From: an uncultured Caryophanales bacterium
GTDB taxonomy: Bacteria; Bacillota_I; Bacilli_A; RF39; UBA660
Assembly (NCBI GenBank): GCA_946623125.1
Contig: CAMOQR010000012.1
Location: 1 to 38,365, forward strand
Direction: 5' to 3'
Length of the DNA stretch: 38,365 bases
Under the pieces are notes generated by a model. It saw only the letters and a program-made list of their open reading frames with translations, did no database searches and was not told the origin of the DNA. How positions within the stretch are numbered: position 1 is the first letter of the stretch; every line of letters begins with the position of its first letter. Both the position numbers and the translations under genes were made by a program. Positions 31,959 through 38,358 of this stretch are shown piece after piece.

Positions 31959-32489
31959 ATGGAAAAAGAGAAGAAAAATTCAAAACAAGTTATTAAAGAA
32001 ATACTTAGTTATGTTATTATTTTTATTGTTGTGTTTTTGATTAAGACCTATATTGTTACTCCTGTTAGAGTTGTTGGTGATTCTATGAATCCTAATTTAC
32101 ATGAAGGAGAAATCTTAATTTTAAATCGTTTTCAATATCGTATTTCTGATATTGAAAGGGGACAAGTTGTTGTTGTGAGACATGGTGGAGAACCTATTAT
32201 TAAGAGAGTTATAGGGCTACCAGGGGAGCATATTTCTTATAAAGATAATCAATTATATATTAATGGTAAAAAATATAATTTAAAATATGATACTTATAAA
32301 ACAGATGATTTTACTTTAGAAGATATTTGTTCTTGTTCTAAAATACCTAGTCATAAATATTTAGTATTAGGTGATAATAGACCTAATTCTTTAGATAGTC
32401 GAATTATTGGTTTAATTGATGAAAGTGAAATTATGGGGAAAGCATCTTTTCGTTTATGGCCTTTTTCTTCTTTTGGATCATTAAAATAA
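31959..32489 (+). CDS. lepB: Signal peptidase I (second copy)
   Basis: A 176-residue SipS-type peptidase. One membrane helix (about 14-29) is followed by catalytic Ser42 in GDSMNPNLHEGE and Lys82 in IIKRVIGLPGE. The box LGDNRPNSLDSRIIG is intact. It differs from the 7919 copy most between Lys82 and the GDNR box, where this copy has an insertion with DICSCSKIP. The binding site is weak (AGTGAT), and an in-frame GTG sits at 31950. Two peptidases within 25 kb suggest a division of labour among exported proteins. Confidence 0.95.
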   Translation: MEKEKKNSKQVIKEILSYVIIFIVVFLIKTYIVTPVRVVGDSMNPNLHEGEILILNRFQYRISDIERGQVVVVRHGGEPIIKRVIGLPGEHISYKDNQLYINGKKYNLKYDTYKTDDFTLEDICSCSKIPSHKYLVLGDNRPNSLDSRIIGLIDESEIMGKASFRLWPFSSFGSLK

Positions 32490-32492
32490 TAT

Positions 32493-32522
32493 AAAATGGA
32501 ATCCTATTATTCCATTTTTTTT
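32493..32522 (+). terminator. Terminator
   Basis: AAATGGAAT / ATTCCATTT stem with CCTATT loop and T run. Confidence 0.88.
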
Positions 32523-32528
32523 AATTTG

Positions 32529-32537
32529 TGTTATAAT
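32529..32537 (+). promoter_or_regulatory. Extended -10 promoter of the DUF4230 pair
   Basis: TGTTATAAT with perfect -10. The -35 position falls in the previous terminator. Confidence 0.6.
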
Positions 32538-32575
32538 TTTATATATAGTAGTTTATTGTAGTAAGGAGTAGTTTT

Positions 32576-33238
32576 ATGGATCAAATGGAAAACCAAGAAA
32601 ATGCTAAATCTAGTGAGGAGATAGAGAAAAAACCTAAAAAGAAAAAGGCAATATCAAAGAAGACTACCATAATTATTTTCTTTCCAATTTCTTTTGCTTT
32701 TGTTATTTTACTTTGTATTTTGTTTTTAGTACCTAATAAAGAGAGAAAAATTAAAATTACTGTTCGAAGTACTTTAGAGAATTTTGTTGAGAAAAGTGAT
32801 TTAGAAACTGTTAATATTTCTTATAATGTGATTGCTAAAAAATGCAAGGATGAAAAGAAGTGTGATTTGAAATCTAATAATATTGATGATTTTCAATATG
32901 TAGTATCATGTAAAGGAAAGATTACTGCGGGTATTGATTTTAGTAAAGTTAAGATAGATGTTGAACCATCTTCAAAAAAGATTATTATTCATTTACCAGA
33001 CGCTAATTTAACAGATAATCCAACAGTTGGATCAATTAAATTTTTAAATGGAGCAGAGGTTCCATCTGATGAACTTCCAAATGCTAGAGCATTATGTCAG
33101 GATACTATTATTGCCAAGAGTAAAGAAGATAAAAATGTTTTACCTGCTGCTAAGAATCAAGCAACTTTGATTTTAACTGAGTTTTATGGTCAATGGATTA
33201 AAGCATATGATGCATCTTATTCTGTGGAAGTTGTTTAG
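32576..33238 (+). CDS. DUF4230-like membrane-anchored protein (copy 1)
   Basis: A 220-residue protein. A charged N-terminus with a Lys run (KKPKKKKAISKK) precedes one membrane helix (about 31-53). The outer domain matches DUF4230: VRSTLENFVEKSDLETVNI at the start and then the hallmark KITAGIDFSKVKIDVE followed by KIIIHLPDANLTDNP. A paired Cys motif (KKCKDEKKCD) could form a disulfide. The C-terminal helix reads ATLILTEFYGQWIKAY. GGAG precedes the ATG. DUF4230 proteins are widespread exported proteins without a known function. A second copy follows after 10 bases. Confidence 0.85.
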   Translation: MDQMENQENAKSSEEIEKKPKKKKAISKKTTIIIFFPISFAFVILLCILFLVPNKERKIKITVRSTLENFVEKSDLETVNISYNVIAKKCKDEKKCDLKSNNIDDFQYVVSCKGKITAGIDFSKVKIDVEPSSKKIIIHLPDANLTDNPTVGSIKFLNGAEVPSDELPNARALCQDTIIAKSKEDKNVLPAAKNQATLILTEFYGQWIKAYDASYSVEVV

Positions 33239-33248
33239 AGGTGGTAGT

Positions 33249-33842
33249 ATGAAAAAAATGAAGTTATTATTTTTAGTTCTTACTTTTATGGTGTGTTTTA
33301 CTGGGTGTGGTAAAGTAAAAACTACAGTATTAAGTGATAATATTAAAAAAATTGAATTAACTGGAAATTTAGTTACTTATCAAGCATATTTTCATAATGT
33401 TATTGAATATGATAAAGAGGCTGGTTCTGGAGTTTCTCATTTATTTGAAAAAGATCGTAAATTATTTGCTGAATATACTGGTACCATTAAATATGGAATT
33501 AATTTATCAAAAGTTAAGATTGATGTTGATGGAAATGATATCAATGTGTTCATTCCAAAAGCAATGGTTATTGGTGATCCTAATGTGGATCGTGATGATT
33601 TTGTTTCTGATAATTTTATTGAATCAAAAGATAGTGTATTAAATCGTAATAAAATTACTGCAGATGATTCGAATGCTGCTTTTGAGGCTGCTCAAAAGGA
33701 AATGAAGGAAAGTGCATCTCAGGATGAGGAATTATTATCCCTTGCTCAAAAAAGAGCAAAAGTAATTATTGAAGAAAATATTAAACAGTTTAGTGGTTTA
33801 TCGGAAAATTCTTATACGATTAATTGGGAATATGAACAATAA
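33249..33842 (+). CDS. DUF4230-like lipoprotein (copy 2)
   Basis: A 197-residue protein. The signal peptide LLFLVLTFMVCFTGC carries a lipobox, so this copy is lipid-anchored where copy 1 uses a helix. The DUF4230 core is shared: LTGNLVTYQAYFHNVIE, then GTIKYGINLSKVKIDVDGND and INVFIPKAM. The C-terminal half is helical and acidic with SLAQKRAKVIIEENIKQF. Start at ATG 33249 after AGAGGTGG. The tandem arrangement and shared core point to local duplication. They may form a complex at the membrane surface. Confidence 0.87.
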   Translation: MKKMKLLFLVLTFMVCFTGCGKVKTTVLSDNIKKIELTGNLVTYQAYFHNVIEYDKEAGSGVSHLFEKDRKLFAEYTGTIKYGINLSKVKIDVDGNDINVFIPKAMVIGDPNVDRDDFVSDNFIESKDSVLNRNKITADDSNAAFEAAQKEMKESASQDEELLSLAQKRAKVIIEENIKQFSGLSENSYTINWEYEQ

Positions 33843-33843
33843 T

Positions 33844-33880
33844 AAAAAAGTAAACACTTGAAATATGTGTTTACTTTTTA
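33844..33880. terminator. Bidirectional terminator
   Basis: Perfect 13-bp stem AAAAAGTAAACAC / GTGTTTACTTTTT. The minus-strand stop (33871-33873) is inside the stem. Confidence 0.9.
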
Positions 33881-34113
33881 TTTGATATTTGTTTCAGTTT
33901 TATTTTTGGCTTTTCTGAATCTATATTTTTTTTAGAAATATCTTCAATTTTTAAGCCAAAGTAATCCATTGTATAATATCCTCTATATTGTTCTTCTGTT
34001 TCTTCATAATCTTTATCAGGACAATAGAATGAATGTTTTTCTACTTTTTTTTCTCCTGTAGAATATTTTTTTTCATAAGGCATGTCACTATAATTAATTT
34101 TTGGCATTTTCAT
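33871..34113 (-). CDS. Small acidic/basic 80-aa protein, unknown
   Basis: An 80-residue soluble protein with no membrane segment, rich in Lys, Glu, Asp and Tyr. It includes KHSFYCPDKDYEETEEQYRG and ends in a Lys-rich tail (KPKIKLKQISNKK). AAAGGAG lies 7 bases before the ATG on the minus strand. A consensus promoter stands behind that, so the gene is almost certainly expressed. No family is recognised. It is one of only three minus-strand genes in the window. Confidence 0.8.
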   Translation of the reverse strand: MKMPKINYSDMPYEKKYSTGEKKVEKHSFYCPDKDYEETEEQYRGYYTMDYFGLKIEDISKKNIDSEKPKIKLKQISNKK

Positions 34114-34130
34114 CTTGCTCCTTTTTCTTT

Positions 34131-34159
34131 ATTCTATGGTGATAGATTCTTTTTGTCAA
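34131..34159 (-). promoter_or_regulatory. Consensus promoter of the 80-aa gene
   Basis: On the minus strand TTGACA, 17-base spacer, TAGAAT, the same boxes as the aspS promoter. Confidence 0.8.
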
Positions 34160-34201
34160 TTGAGTATTCTTTTTCTTTTCTATGATTGTTTATTTAAAAT
34201 A

Positions 34202-34210
34202 TGTTATAAT
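34202..34210 (+). promoter_or_regulatory. Extended -10 promoter
   Basis: TGTTATAAT about 110 bases before the gene at 34321. The long leader shows no clear structure. Confidence 0.55.
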
Positions 34211-34320
34211 GAATATAGATTATGTTTGGTTGTAGTTTTTTGTATGTTATTATTAGTGTTCAAGTATTATTTAGGTAGGGAAGATACTTTTAGAACAGAT
34301 TTGATAGGAGTGATTTTTAT

Positions 34321-35280
34321 ATGAATTTATTAGAATTAATTGGTTTAGATGCTTTATTAAAGGATTCTGGTGCTTTTGCTGGAATTTTAGGTGGTTTGTT
34401 GTTTATTATTGGTTTAGTTGCATGGATATTTTTAAGTATTGTTGCTGGACCTTATATGGATATTTCTGCAGTTGCTTGGAATTTGATTCCTGCAATCTTA
34501 TTATTAGTATTTCATATTGTTAGAACTGTTTTATCGATTACGAAAAATAAGGAAGATAATCTTATTGTGAATCTTATTATTATGGGGTTGATTATTGCTT
34601 GTTTTATATTTGGTTTATTTCATCCTTATAAATCATTAATTTTTTCTTATGAATATAGACCTTTTTGGAGTGGTGTTGCTTATACTTTATATCCAAATAT
34701 TATTAGGCTTATTATAGATGGTTTTTCTATTTATAATGATTCTATTTTTGAGAAATTATCTGTTATTTATAAGGCGCTTGGTGTATATGTATTTACTTTC
34801 TTATTTATTCTTTTTGTAGGTCAAGCATTTAGTGTAGTTTTTTACTTTACAGGAAAAACGGATATTTATAATGGAATTGCTTATTATCATAATATTGCTT
34901 ATAATAAAGCAAGAATTGAGTATAAGGATAAGACATTAGAAGAATTTTTAAATGAAAGATATCAGTTAGTAAATGAACATTATAAGAAAGTTTGTGCAGA
35001 AAGATATCCTGATTTAGTAGGAGAGGCTTTTGATAAACAATGTATTGCAGTTCAAAAGGGTGTAAATGGTTCTATGTATATTGATACGATGAATAGTGCA
35101 ACTAGAAAAAAATATGGTTATTATGTTGTTGCTCATAGAGAAATTCCAGATGAATATCAAGATGTTATAAAAGTAATTGATAAAGAGTGGAATACTTATA
35201 CGTATTATGTTTTAGATAAAAGTAATTATACCGTTAAACAAACAACGAAAAAGTATTATGATGATGTAAATAATAATTAA
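34321..35280 (+). CDS. Multi-pass membrane protein, unknown
   Basis: A 319-residue protein. Four to five membrane segments lie in the first 180 residues: ILGGLLFIIGLVAWIFLSIV, LIPAILLLVFHIVRTVLSI, IVNLIIMGLIIACFIFGLF and VYVFTFLFILFVGQAFSVVF. A soluble tail of about 135 residues follows, rich in Tyr, Lys and Asp, with two Cys (VCAERYPD, KQCIAVQ). GGAGTG precedes the ATG. No family is recognised. It is bounded by its own promoter and terminator. Confidence 0.82.
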   Translation: MNLLELIGLDALLKDSGAFAGILGGLLFIIGLVAWIFLSIVAGPYMDISAVAWNLIPAILLLVFHIVRTVLSITKNKEDNLIVNLIIMGLIIACFIFGLFHPYKSLIFSYEYRPFWSGVAYTLYPNIIRLIIDGFSIYNDSIFEKLSVIYKALGVYVFTFLFILFVGQAFSVVFYFTGKTDIYNGIAYYHNIAYNKARIEYKDKTLEEFLNERYQLVNEHYKKVCAERYPDLVGEAFDKQCIAVQKGVNGSMYIDTMNSATRKKYGYYVVAHREIPDEYQDVIKVIDKEWNTYTYYVLDKSNYTVKQTTKKYYDDVNNN

Positions 35281-35308
35281 TGCAAGGTTTAAATCCTTGC
35301 ATTTTTTT
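35279..35308 (+). terminator. Terminator
   Basis: AATGCAAGG / CCTTGCATT stem overlapping the stop, loop TTTAAAT, T run. Confidence 0.88.
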
Positions 35309-35400
35309 GTTAGAATAGAAATAGTTATACACTCAACCATTGGTATGTGTAATTATTGATTTTATTTTATTATATTATTGTCATGAAAGGAGAAAAGTTC

Positions 35401-36009
35401 ATGAATTTAATTAAGATTGGAAAATTTATTGCTCAATGTAGAAAGGAAAAGGAACTAACACAGGAACAGTTGGCAGAAAAATTGTTGATTACTGATCGTG
35501 CTGTATCAAAATGGGAACGAGGGCTGTCTTTACCAGATGCTGACAAGATGTTAGAACTAGGTACTATACTTGATATTAGTGTTAATGAACTTTTAAATGG
35601 TGAGAGAATTAATATGAAGGATTATGAAAAGAAAACTGAGGAATTATTACTTGAATTAGCAAAACAAGATAAAATAAATAATCAAAAGATAATGACTAAT
35701 ATGTTGGTTTTATTAATTACTGATTTTATATTTTATGTAGGTATCTTATTTATATCTTGTATGACATTAGAAGAAGGAGTTTTACTTGGAAGTATTATTT
35801 GTTGTTTTACTATTCTTTTTGTCTTAGTTGCCTTTTATGCTTTAAAGTTAGAAGTAGATGCTGGATATTATGAATGTAAGAATTGTGGTCATAAATATGT
35901 TCCAAGTTATTTTACAGCATTAATTGTGCCTCATGTGCATACTACAAGATATTTAAAATGTCCTAAATGTGGAAGAAGAACTTGGGCTAAGAAAGTAATG
36001 TCTAAATAG
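35401..36009 (+). CDS. XRE-family HTH regulator with membrane helices and C-terminal zinc ribbon
   Basis: A 202-residue protein. Residues 1-65 are a Cro/C1 helix-turn-helix (IAQCRKEKELTQEQLAEKLL, then ITDRAVSKWERGLSLPD). A short linker helix follows, then two membrane helices (about 98-120 and 128-148). The C-terminal zinc ribbon uses Cys159, Cys162, Cys187 and Cys190 (CKNCG, CPKCG). The layout suggests a membrane-bound DNA-binding regulator; HTH-plus-helices proteins of this kind are common in gut Bacillota. GAAAGGAGAAAAG fixes the start at 35401. The upstream region has an imperfect inverted repeat (TTATACAC ... GTGTAATTA) that could be its own operator. Confidence 0.9.
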   Translation: MNLIKIGKFIAQCRKEKELTQEQLAEKLLITDRAVSKWERGLSLPDADKMLELGTILDISVNELLNGERINMKDYEKKTEELLLELAKQDKINNQKIMTNMLVLLITDFIFYVGILFISCMTLEEGVLLGSIICCFTILFVLVAFYALKLEVDAGYYECKNCGHKYVPSYFTALIVPHVHTTRYLKCPKCGRRTWAKKVMSK

Positions 36010-36046
36010 TAGTGATAAAGAATCCTTTTTTAAGTACTTCTTTTCA

Positions 36047-36055
36047 TGTTATAAT
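36047..36055 (+). promoter_or_regulatory. Extended -10 promoter of the ASCH pair
   Basis: TGTTATAAT, about 70 bases before the ATG at 36127. The leader shows nothing recognisable. Confidence 0.55.
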
Positions 36056-36126
36056 ATTGGTGATTTAAGTCGTATGATATGAATGAATCTATGATACATT
36101 TAGAAGTGTTGAAATGAGGTGATAGT

Positions 36127-36900
36127 ATGATTCATGTTATGAAATTAAAGGAGCAGTATTTTAATTATATTAAATATGGAACTAAGAAATATGAAATTAG
36201 ACTTTATGATGAGAAAAGAAAAAATATTAAAAAAGGAGATTTTATTGAGTTTCAAAAGGAACCTTTATTGGAAGAAAAATTTATTGTAATGGTTGAAGAT
36301 ATTCTTCTTTATCGTAATTTTGATCAATTGCTTTCTGATATTGATATTGAATTTCTTTCAGATTCTACTTCTTCTAAGAAAAAGTTACTTTCTGATTTAG
36401 AGAAATTTTATCCATTAGAAAAACAAAAAAAATATGGAGTTGTTGCTATTCAGCTAAATAAAGATATTATGATTCATCATTCGGATATTAATCAGATTTC
36501 TTTTGATGATGAAATGTTTGATATTTTAAAGAGTAATTATGATATTGATTCTTGGATAAATAAAATGAAGGATTCTCATATCGATGTTTATTATACAGAA
36601 AAGGATTATAATTTATCTTCTATTTTAATTTTAAAAATAAATGAGACGGATTCTCAACAATTTCTAAAGACAGGTAAGATTTTAAAAATTAGAACTCTTT
36701 TGGTAAAGGATAAGGAAAAGGGAATTGGGGGAAGGTATTTAAGTTTAGTGGATGAGATTGCTAAAAGTAATCAAATTGATTATATTTATTTAACAACGAA
36801 ACAAGATAATTTGGAATTTATCTCTTTTATAAAACAAAATGGTTATCAAAAGTATGGTTCTTATTATAATGAATTTGTTTATTATAAGGAGTTAAAATGA
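36127..36900 (+). CDS. ASCH domain fused to GNAT acetyltransferase-like domain
   Basis: A 257-residue fusion. Residues 1-110 are an ASCH domain, a PUA-like RNA/nucleoside-binding fold: MKLKEQYFNYIKYGTKKYEI with the G-x-K-x-x-E-x-R core (Gly18, Lys21, Glu23, Arg25), then IKKGDFIEFQ and KYGVVAIQL at the end. Residues about 140-257 look like a GNAT domain: SSILILKINE, then LKIRTLLVKDKEKGIGGRYL with a GxG acetyl-CoA loop, DYIYLTTKQDNLEFISFI and a final NGYQKYGSYYNEF. GAGGTGATAG precedes the ATG. The next gene, another ASCH protein, overlaps it by ATGA. The pair suggests linked nucleic acid or nucleoside acetylation functions; that is inference. Confidence 0.85.
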   Translation: MIHVMKLKEQYFNYIKYGTKKYEIRLYDEKRKNIKKGDFIEFQKEPLLEEKFIVMVEDILLYRNFDQLLSDIDIEFLSDSTSSKKKLLSDLEKFYPLEKQKKYGVVAIQLNKDIMIHHSDINQISFDDEMFDILKSNYDIDSWINKMKDSHIDVYYTEKDYNLSSILILKINETDSQQFLKTGKILKIRTLLVKDKEKGIGGRYLSLVDEIAKSNQIDYIYLTTKQDNLEFISFIKQNGYQKYGSYYNEFVYYKELK

Positions 36901-37268
36901 GTACAATTTTAATGTCAATTAAACCTCAATATGTAGATAAGATTTTTTCTGGTGAAAAAAAATATGAGTATCGTAAGAGACTTTGTCAAAAAAAGATTGA
37001 TAGAATTATTGTTTATTCTTCTTCTCCTATTAAAAAGGTAGTAGGAGAATTGATAATAAAACAAGTGTTATATCATAATAAAAATACTATTTGGAATATG
37101 ACAAATCAATATGGTGGGATTGATAAGATTGAATTTGATCAGTATTATGAAAATTTAGAAAATGCTGTTGCTTATGAAATTGAAAAAGTAATTATATATG
37201 ATAAGCCTAAAGATTTGATGGATTATCATATTAAATCTGCACCTCAGTCCTATGTGTATATAAATTAA
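36897..37268 (+). CDS. Stand-alone ASCH-domain protein
   Basis: A 123-residue protein made of one ASCH domain: ILMSIKPQYVDKIFSGEKKY with the G-x-K-x-x-E-x-R core (GEKKYEYR), then RIIVYSSSPIKKVVGELII and AVAYEIEKVIIYD. E. coli YqfB, an N4-acetylcytidine amidohydrolase, is an ASCH protein; its catalytic Thr corresponds to a Glu here, so the same activity should not be assumed. The start overlaps the upstream stop by four bases (ATGA), giving translational coupling to the ASCH-GNAT fusion. Confidence 0.88.
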   Translation: MSTILMSIKPQYVDKIFSGEKKYEYRKRLCQKKIDRIIVYSSSPIKKVVGELIIKQVLYHNKNTIWNMTNQYGGIDKIEFDQYYENLENAVAYEIEKVIIYDKPKDLMDYHIKSAPQSYVYIN

Positions 37269-37277
37269 TATATTAGA

Positions 37278-37299
37278 ATACATTAATGTATGTTATAAT
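37278..37299 (+). promoter_or_regulatory. Promoter with perfect 14-bp palindrome in the spacer
   Basis: ATACATTAATGTAT (37278-37291) is a perfect palindrome and is followed at once by TGTTATAAT sharing its last base. It fills the -35/-10 spacer of the gene at 37328, an ideal operator position. Confidence 0.6.
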
Positions 37300-37327
37300 T
37301 ATTTTATATGATTAGAAGGAGTTTTAT

Positions 37328-37930
37328 ATGAAAAAAATATTTGTATCAGAGTGGTTTTGGAGAATATATGGTTTATTGTTTGGACCAATAGAATTACTTA
37401 TTATATTTTTAGTTAGAGGTAGTGATGGGGAAATTGGTTTATTTCAACTTATTGGTGTTATGATTGCATTATCTTTTGCTTATCATATTATTCCTTTCAT
37501 TATTAGATTATTATTAAAAATTCCTAAGATTGATTTCTTTGATGAAGATAATCAGATTAGTACTTATTTTACGGGAATTATTGGTTTGATTGCTGTTTGG
37601 CTTCCAATACTAATATATGCTACTAAAAAAGAGGGTATGGTTATGATGATTATAACCATAGTAGTTCTTTTACCATTTATATTAGCTCAGGTTGGTATTT
37701 TTGCATTTGTTGATTCTATCGTACATGGAGATGGTGCTTCAAAAGATGAAAAAGTTAAACCTTCTAAACCAAAAGACAAGCCAAGTTTTACAATGACAGA
37801 ATTCATTGATAAAAGAGGTCGTAGTAAAACAGCGTATACTTTGAAAAATGGAAATATTTCTCATACAACTGTTACAAATGAATTTGGTAATACAGAAGAT
37901 GAGTTTACAACAATAAAACATAAATTTTAA
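37328..37930 (+). CDS. Multi-pass membrane protein with cytoplasmic or outer tail, unknown
   Basis: A 200-residue protein. About four membrane helices lie in the first 130 residues (YGLLFGPIELLIIFLV, LFQLIGVMIALSFAYHIIPF, YFTGIIGLIAVWLPILIY, MMIITIVVLLPFILAQVGIF). A basic linker (KDEKVKPSKPKDKPS) and a small polar tail of about 55 residues with several Thr follow (TNEFGNTEDEFTTIKHKF). AGAAGGAG precedes the ATG. I do not recognise the family. The palindrome in its promoter suggests regulation by a dimeric repressor. Confidence 0.8.
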   Translation: MKKIFVSEWFWRIYGLLFGPIELLIIFLVRGSDGEIGLFQLIGVMIALSFAYHIIPFIIRLLLKIPKIDFFDEDNQISTYFTGIIGLIAVWLPILIYATKKEGMVMMIITIVVLLPFILAQVGIFAFVDSIVHGDGASKDEKVKPSKPKDKPSFTMTEFIDKRGRSKTAYTLKNGNISHTTVTNEFGNTEDEFTTIKHKF

Positions 37931-37938
37931 AGAGTTTC

Positions 37939-37964
37939 AAGAGGATTTTAAAATCCTCTTTTTT
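37939..37964 (+). terminator. Terminator
   Basis: Perfect AAGAGGATTTT / AAAATCCTCTT stem with T run. A weaker GAATA / TATTC hairpin with T6 follows at 37976-37996. Confidence 0.85.
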
Positions 37965-38010
37965 GTTTGATATAAAGAATAAAACTATTCTTTTTTATTC
38001 CTATTTTTAT

Positions 38011-38231
38011 TTGTTAGAGTGGAAGGATGAAGTGGACGAATCTTTATTTATTATGAAATGTTCAATGGATGAAAAAAATATTATCAAATTCTTCAAGAAG
38101 ATAATGAGAAATCTTCATTGGGAATAGATGAAGGTGATAAAATGTCTTTATCTGTTGTTGATCATACAAGTAAAGATACTATTATTAATTCTATTGAACA
38201 CTATCAGTCTCCTGGTGGTATGCGTCTATAA
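38011..38231 (+). pseudogene. Broken ORF, frameshift at an A7 tract
   Basis: Bases 38011-38078 read LLEWKDEVDESLFIMKCSMDEK in one frame. From 38079 a different frame reads YYQILQEDNEKSSLGIDEGD, then KMSLSVVDHTSKDT, and ends GGMRL at TAA 38229-38231. The switch lies at A7 (38072-38078), and one extra A would join the parts. Both halves have residue use typical of real proteins in this window, but no ribosome binding site or promoter is visible for the first half. It may be a decayed gene, a 3' remnant, or an expressed gene with slippage. The product is not recognised. Confidence 0.45.
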
Positions 38232-38358
38232 TTTATCATGCAAATTATGGCAATTTTTTATAAAAACGATAATCTTCTTATAGAAAATATGTTCGCGTTT
38301 TTCTTGAAAAAGTAGTATAATATAAGTAGTTGATAAATCATTGTAAAGGGGGAATATT
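38232..38358 (+). other. Intergenic region before the last gene
   Basis: Nothing is recognisable apart from TATAAT at 38316-38321, a likely -10 box with no good -35, and the AAAGGGGGA ribosome binding site near 38345. Confidence 0.4.

Noticed and set aside
34115-34324. Plus-strand 69-codon hydrophobic ORF, or its shorter form from ATG 34244, overlapping the start of the 34321 gene by four bases
   Set aside because: No ribosome binding site for either start, and the longer form runs through the extended -10 promoter and the binding site region of the minus-strand gene.
37278-37291. Palindrome as terminator of the stand-alone ASCH gene
   Set aside because: No loop and no T run after it; its position in the spacer of a promoter fits an operator better.
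37997-38231. Reading TGA as Trp (code 4) would join most of the 38011-38231 region in one frame
   Set aside because: All other genes here use TGG for Trp and several end at TGA with a proper neighbour or terminator directly after, so a recoded TGA is unlikely. A frameshift at A7 explains the region better.
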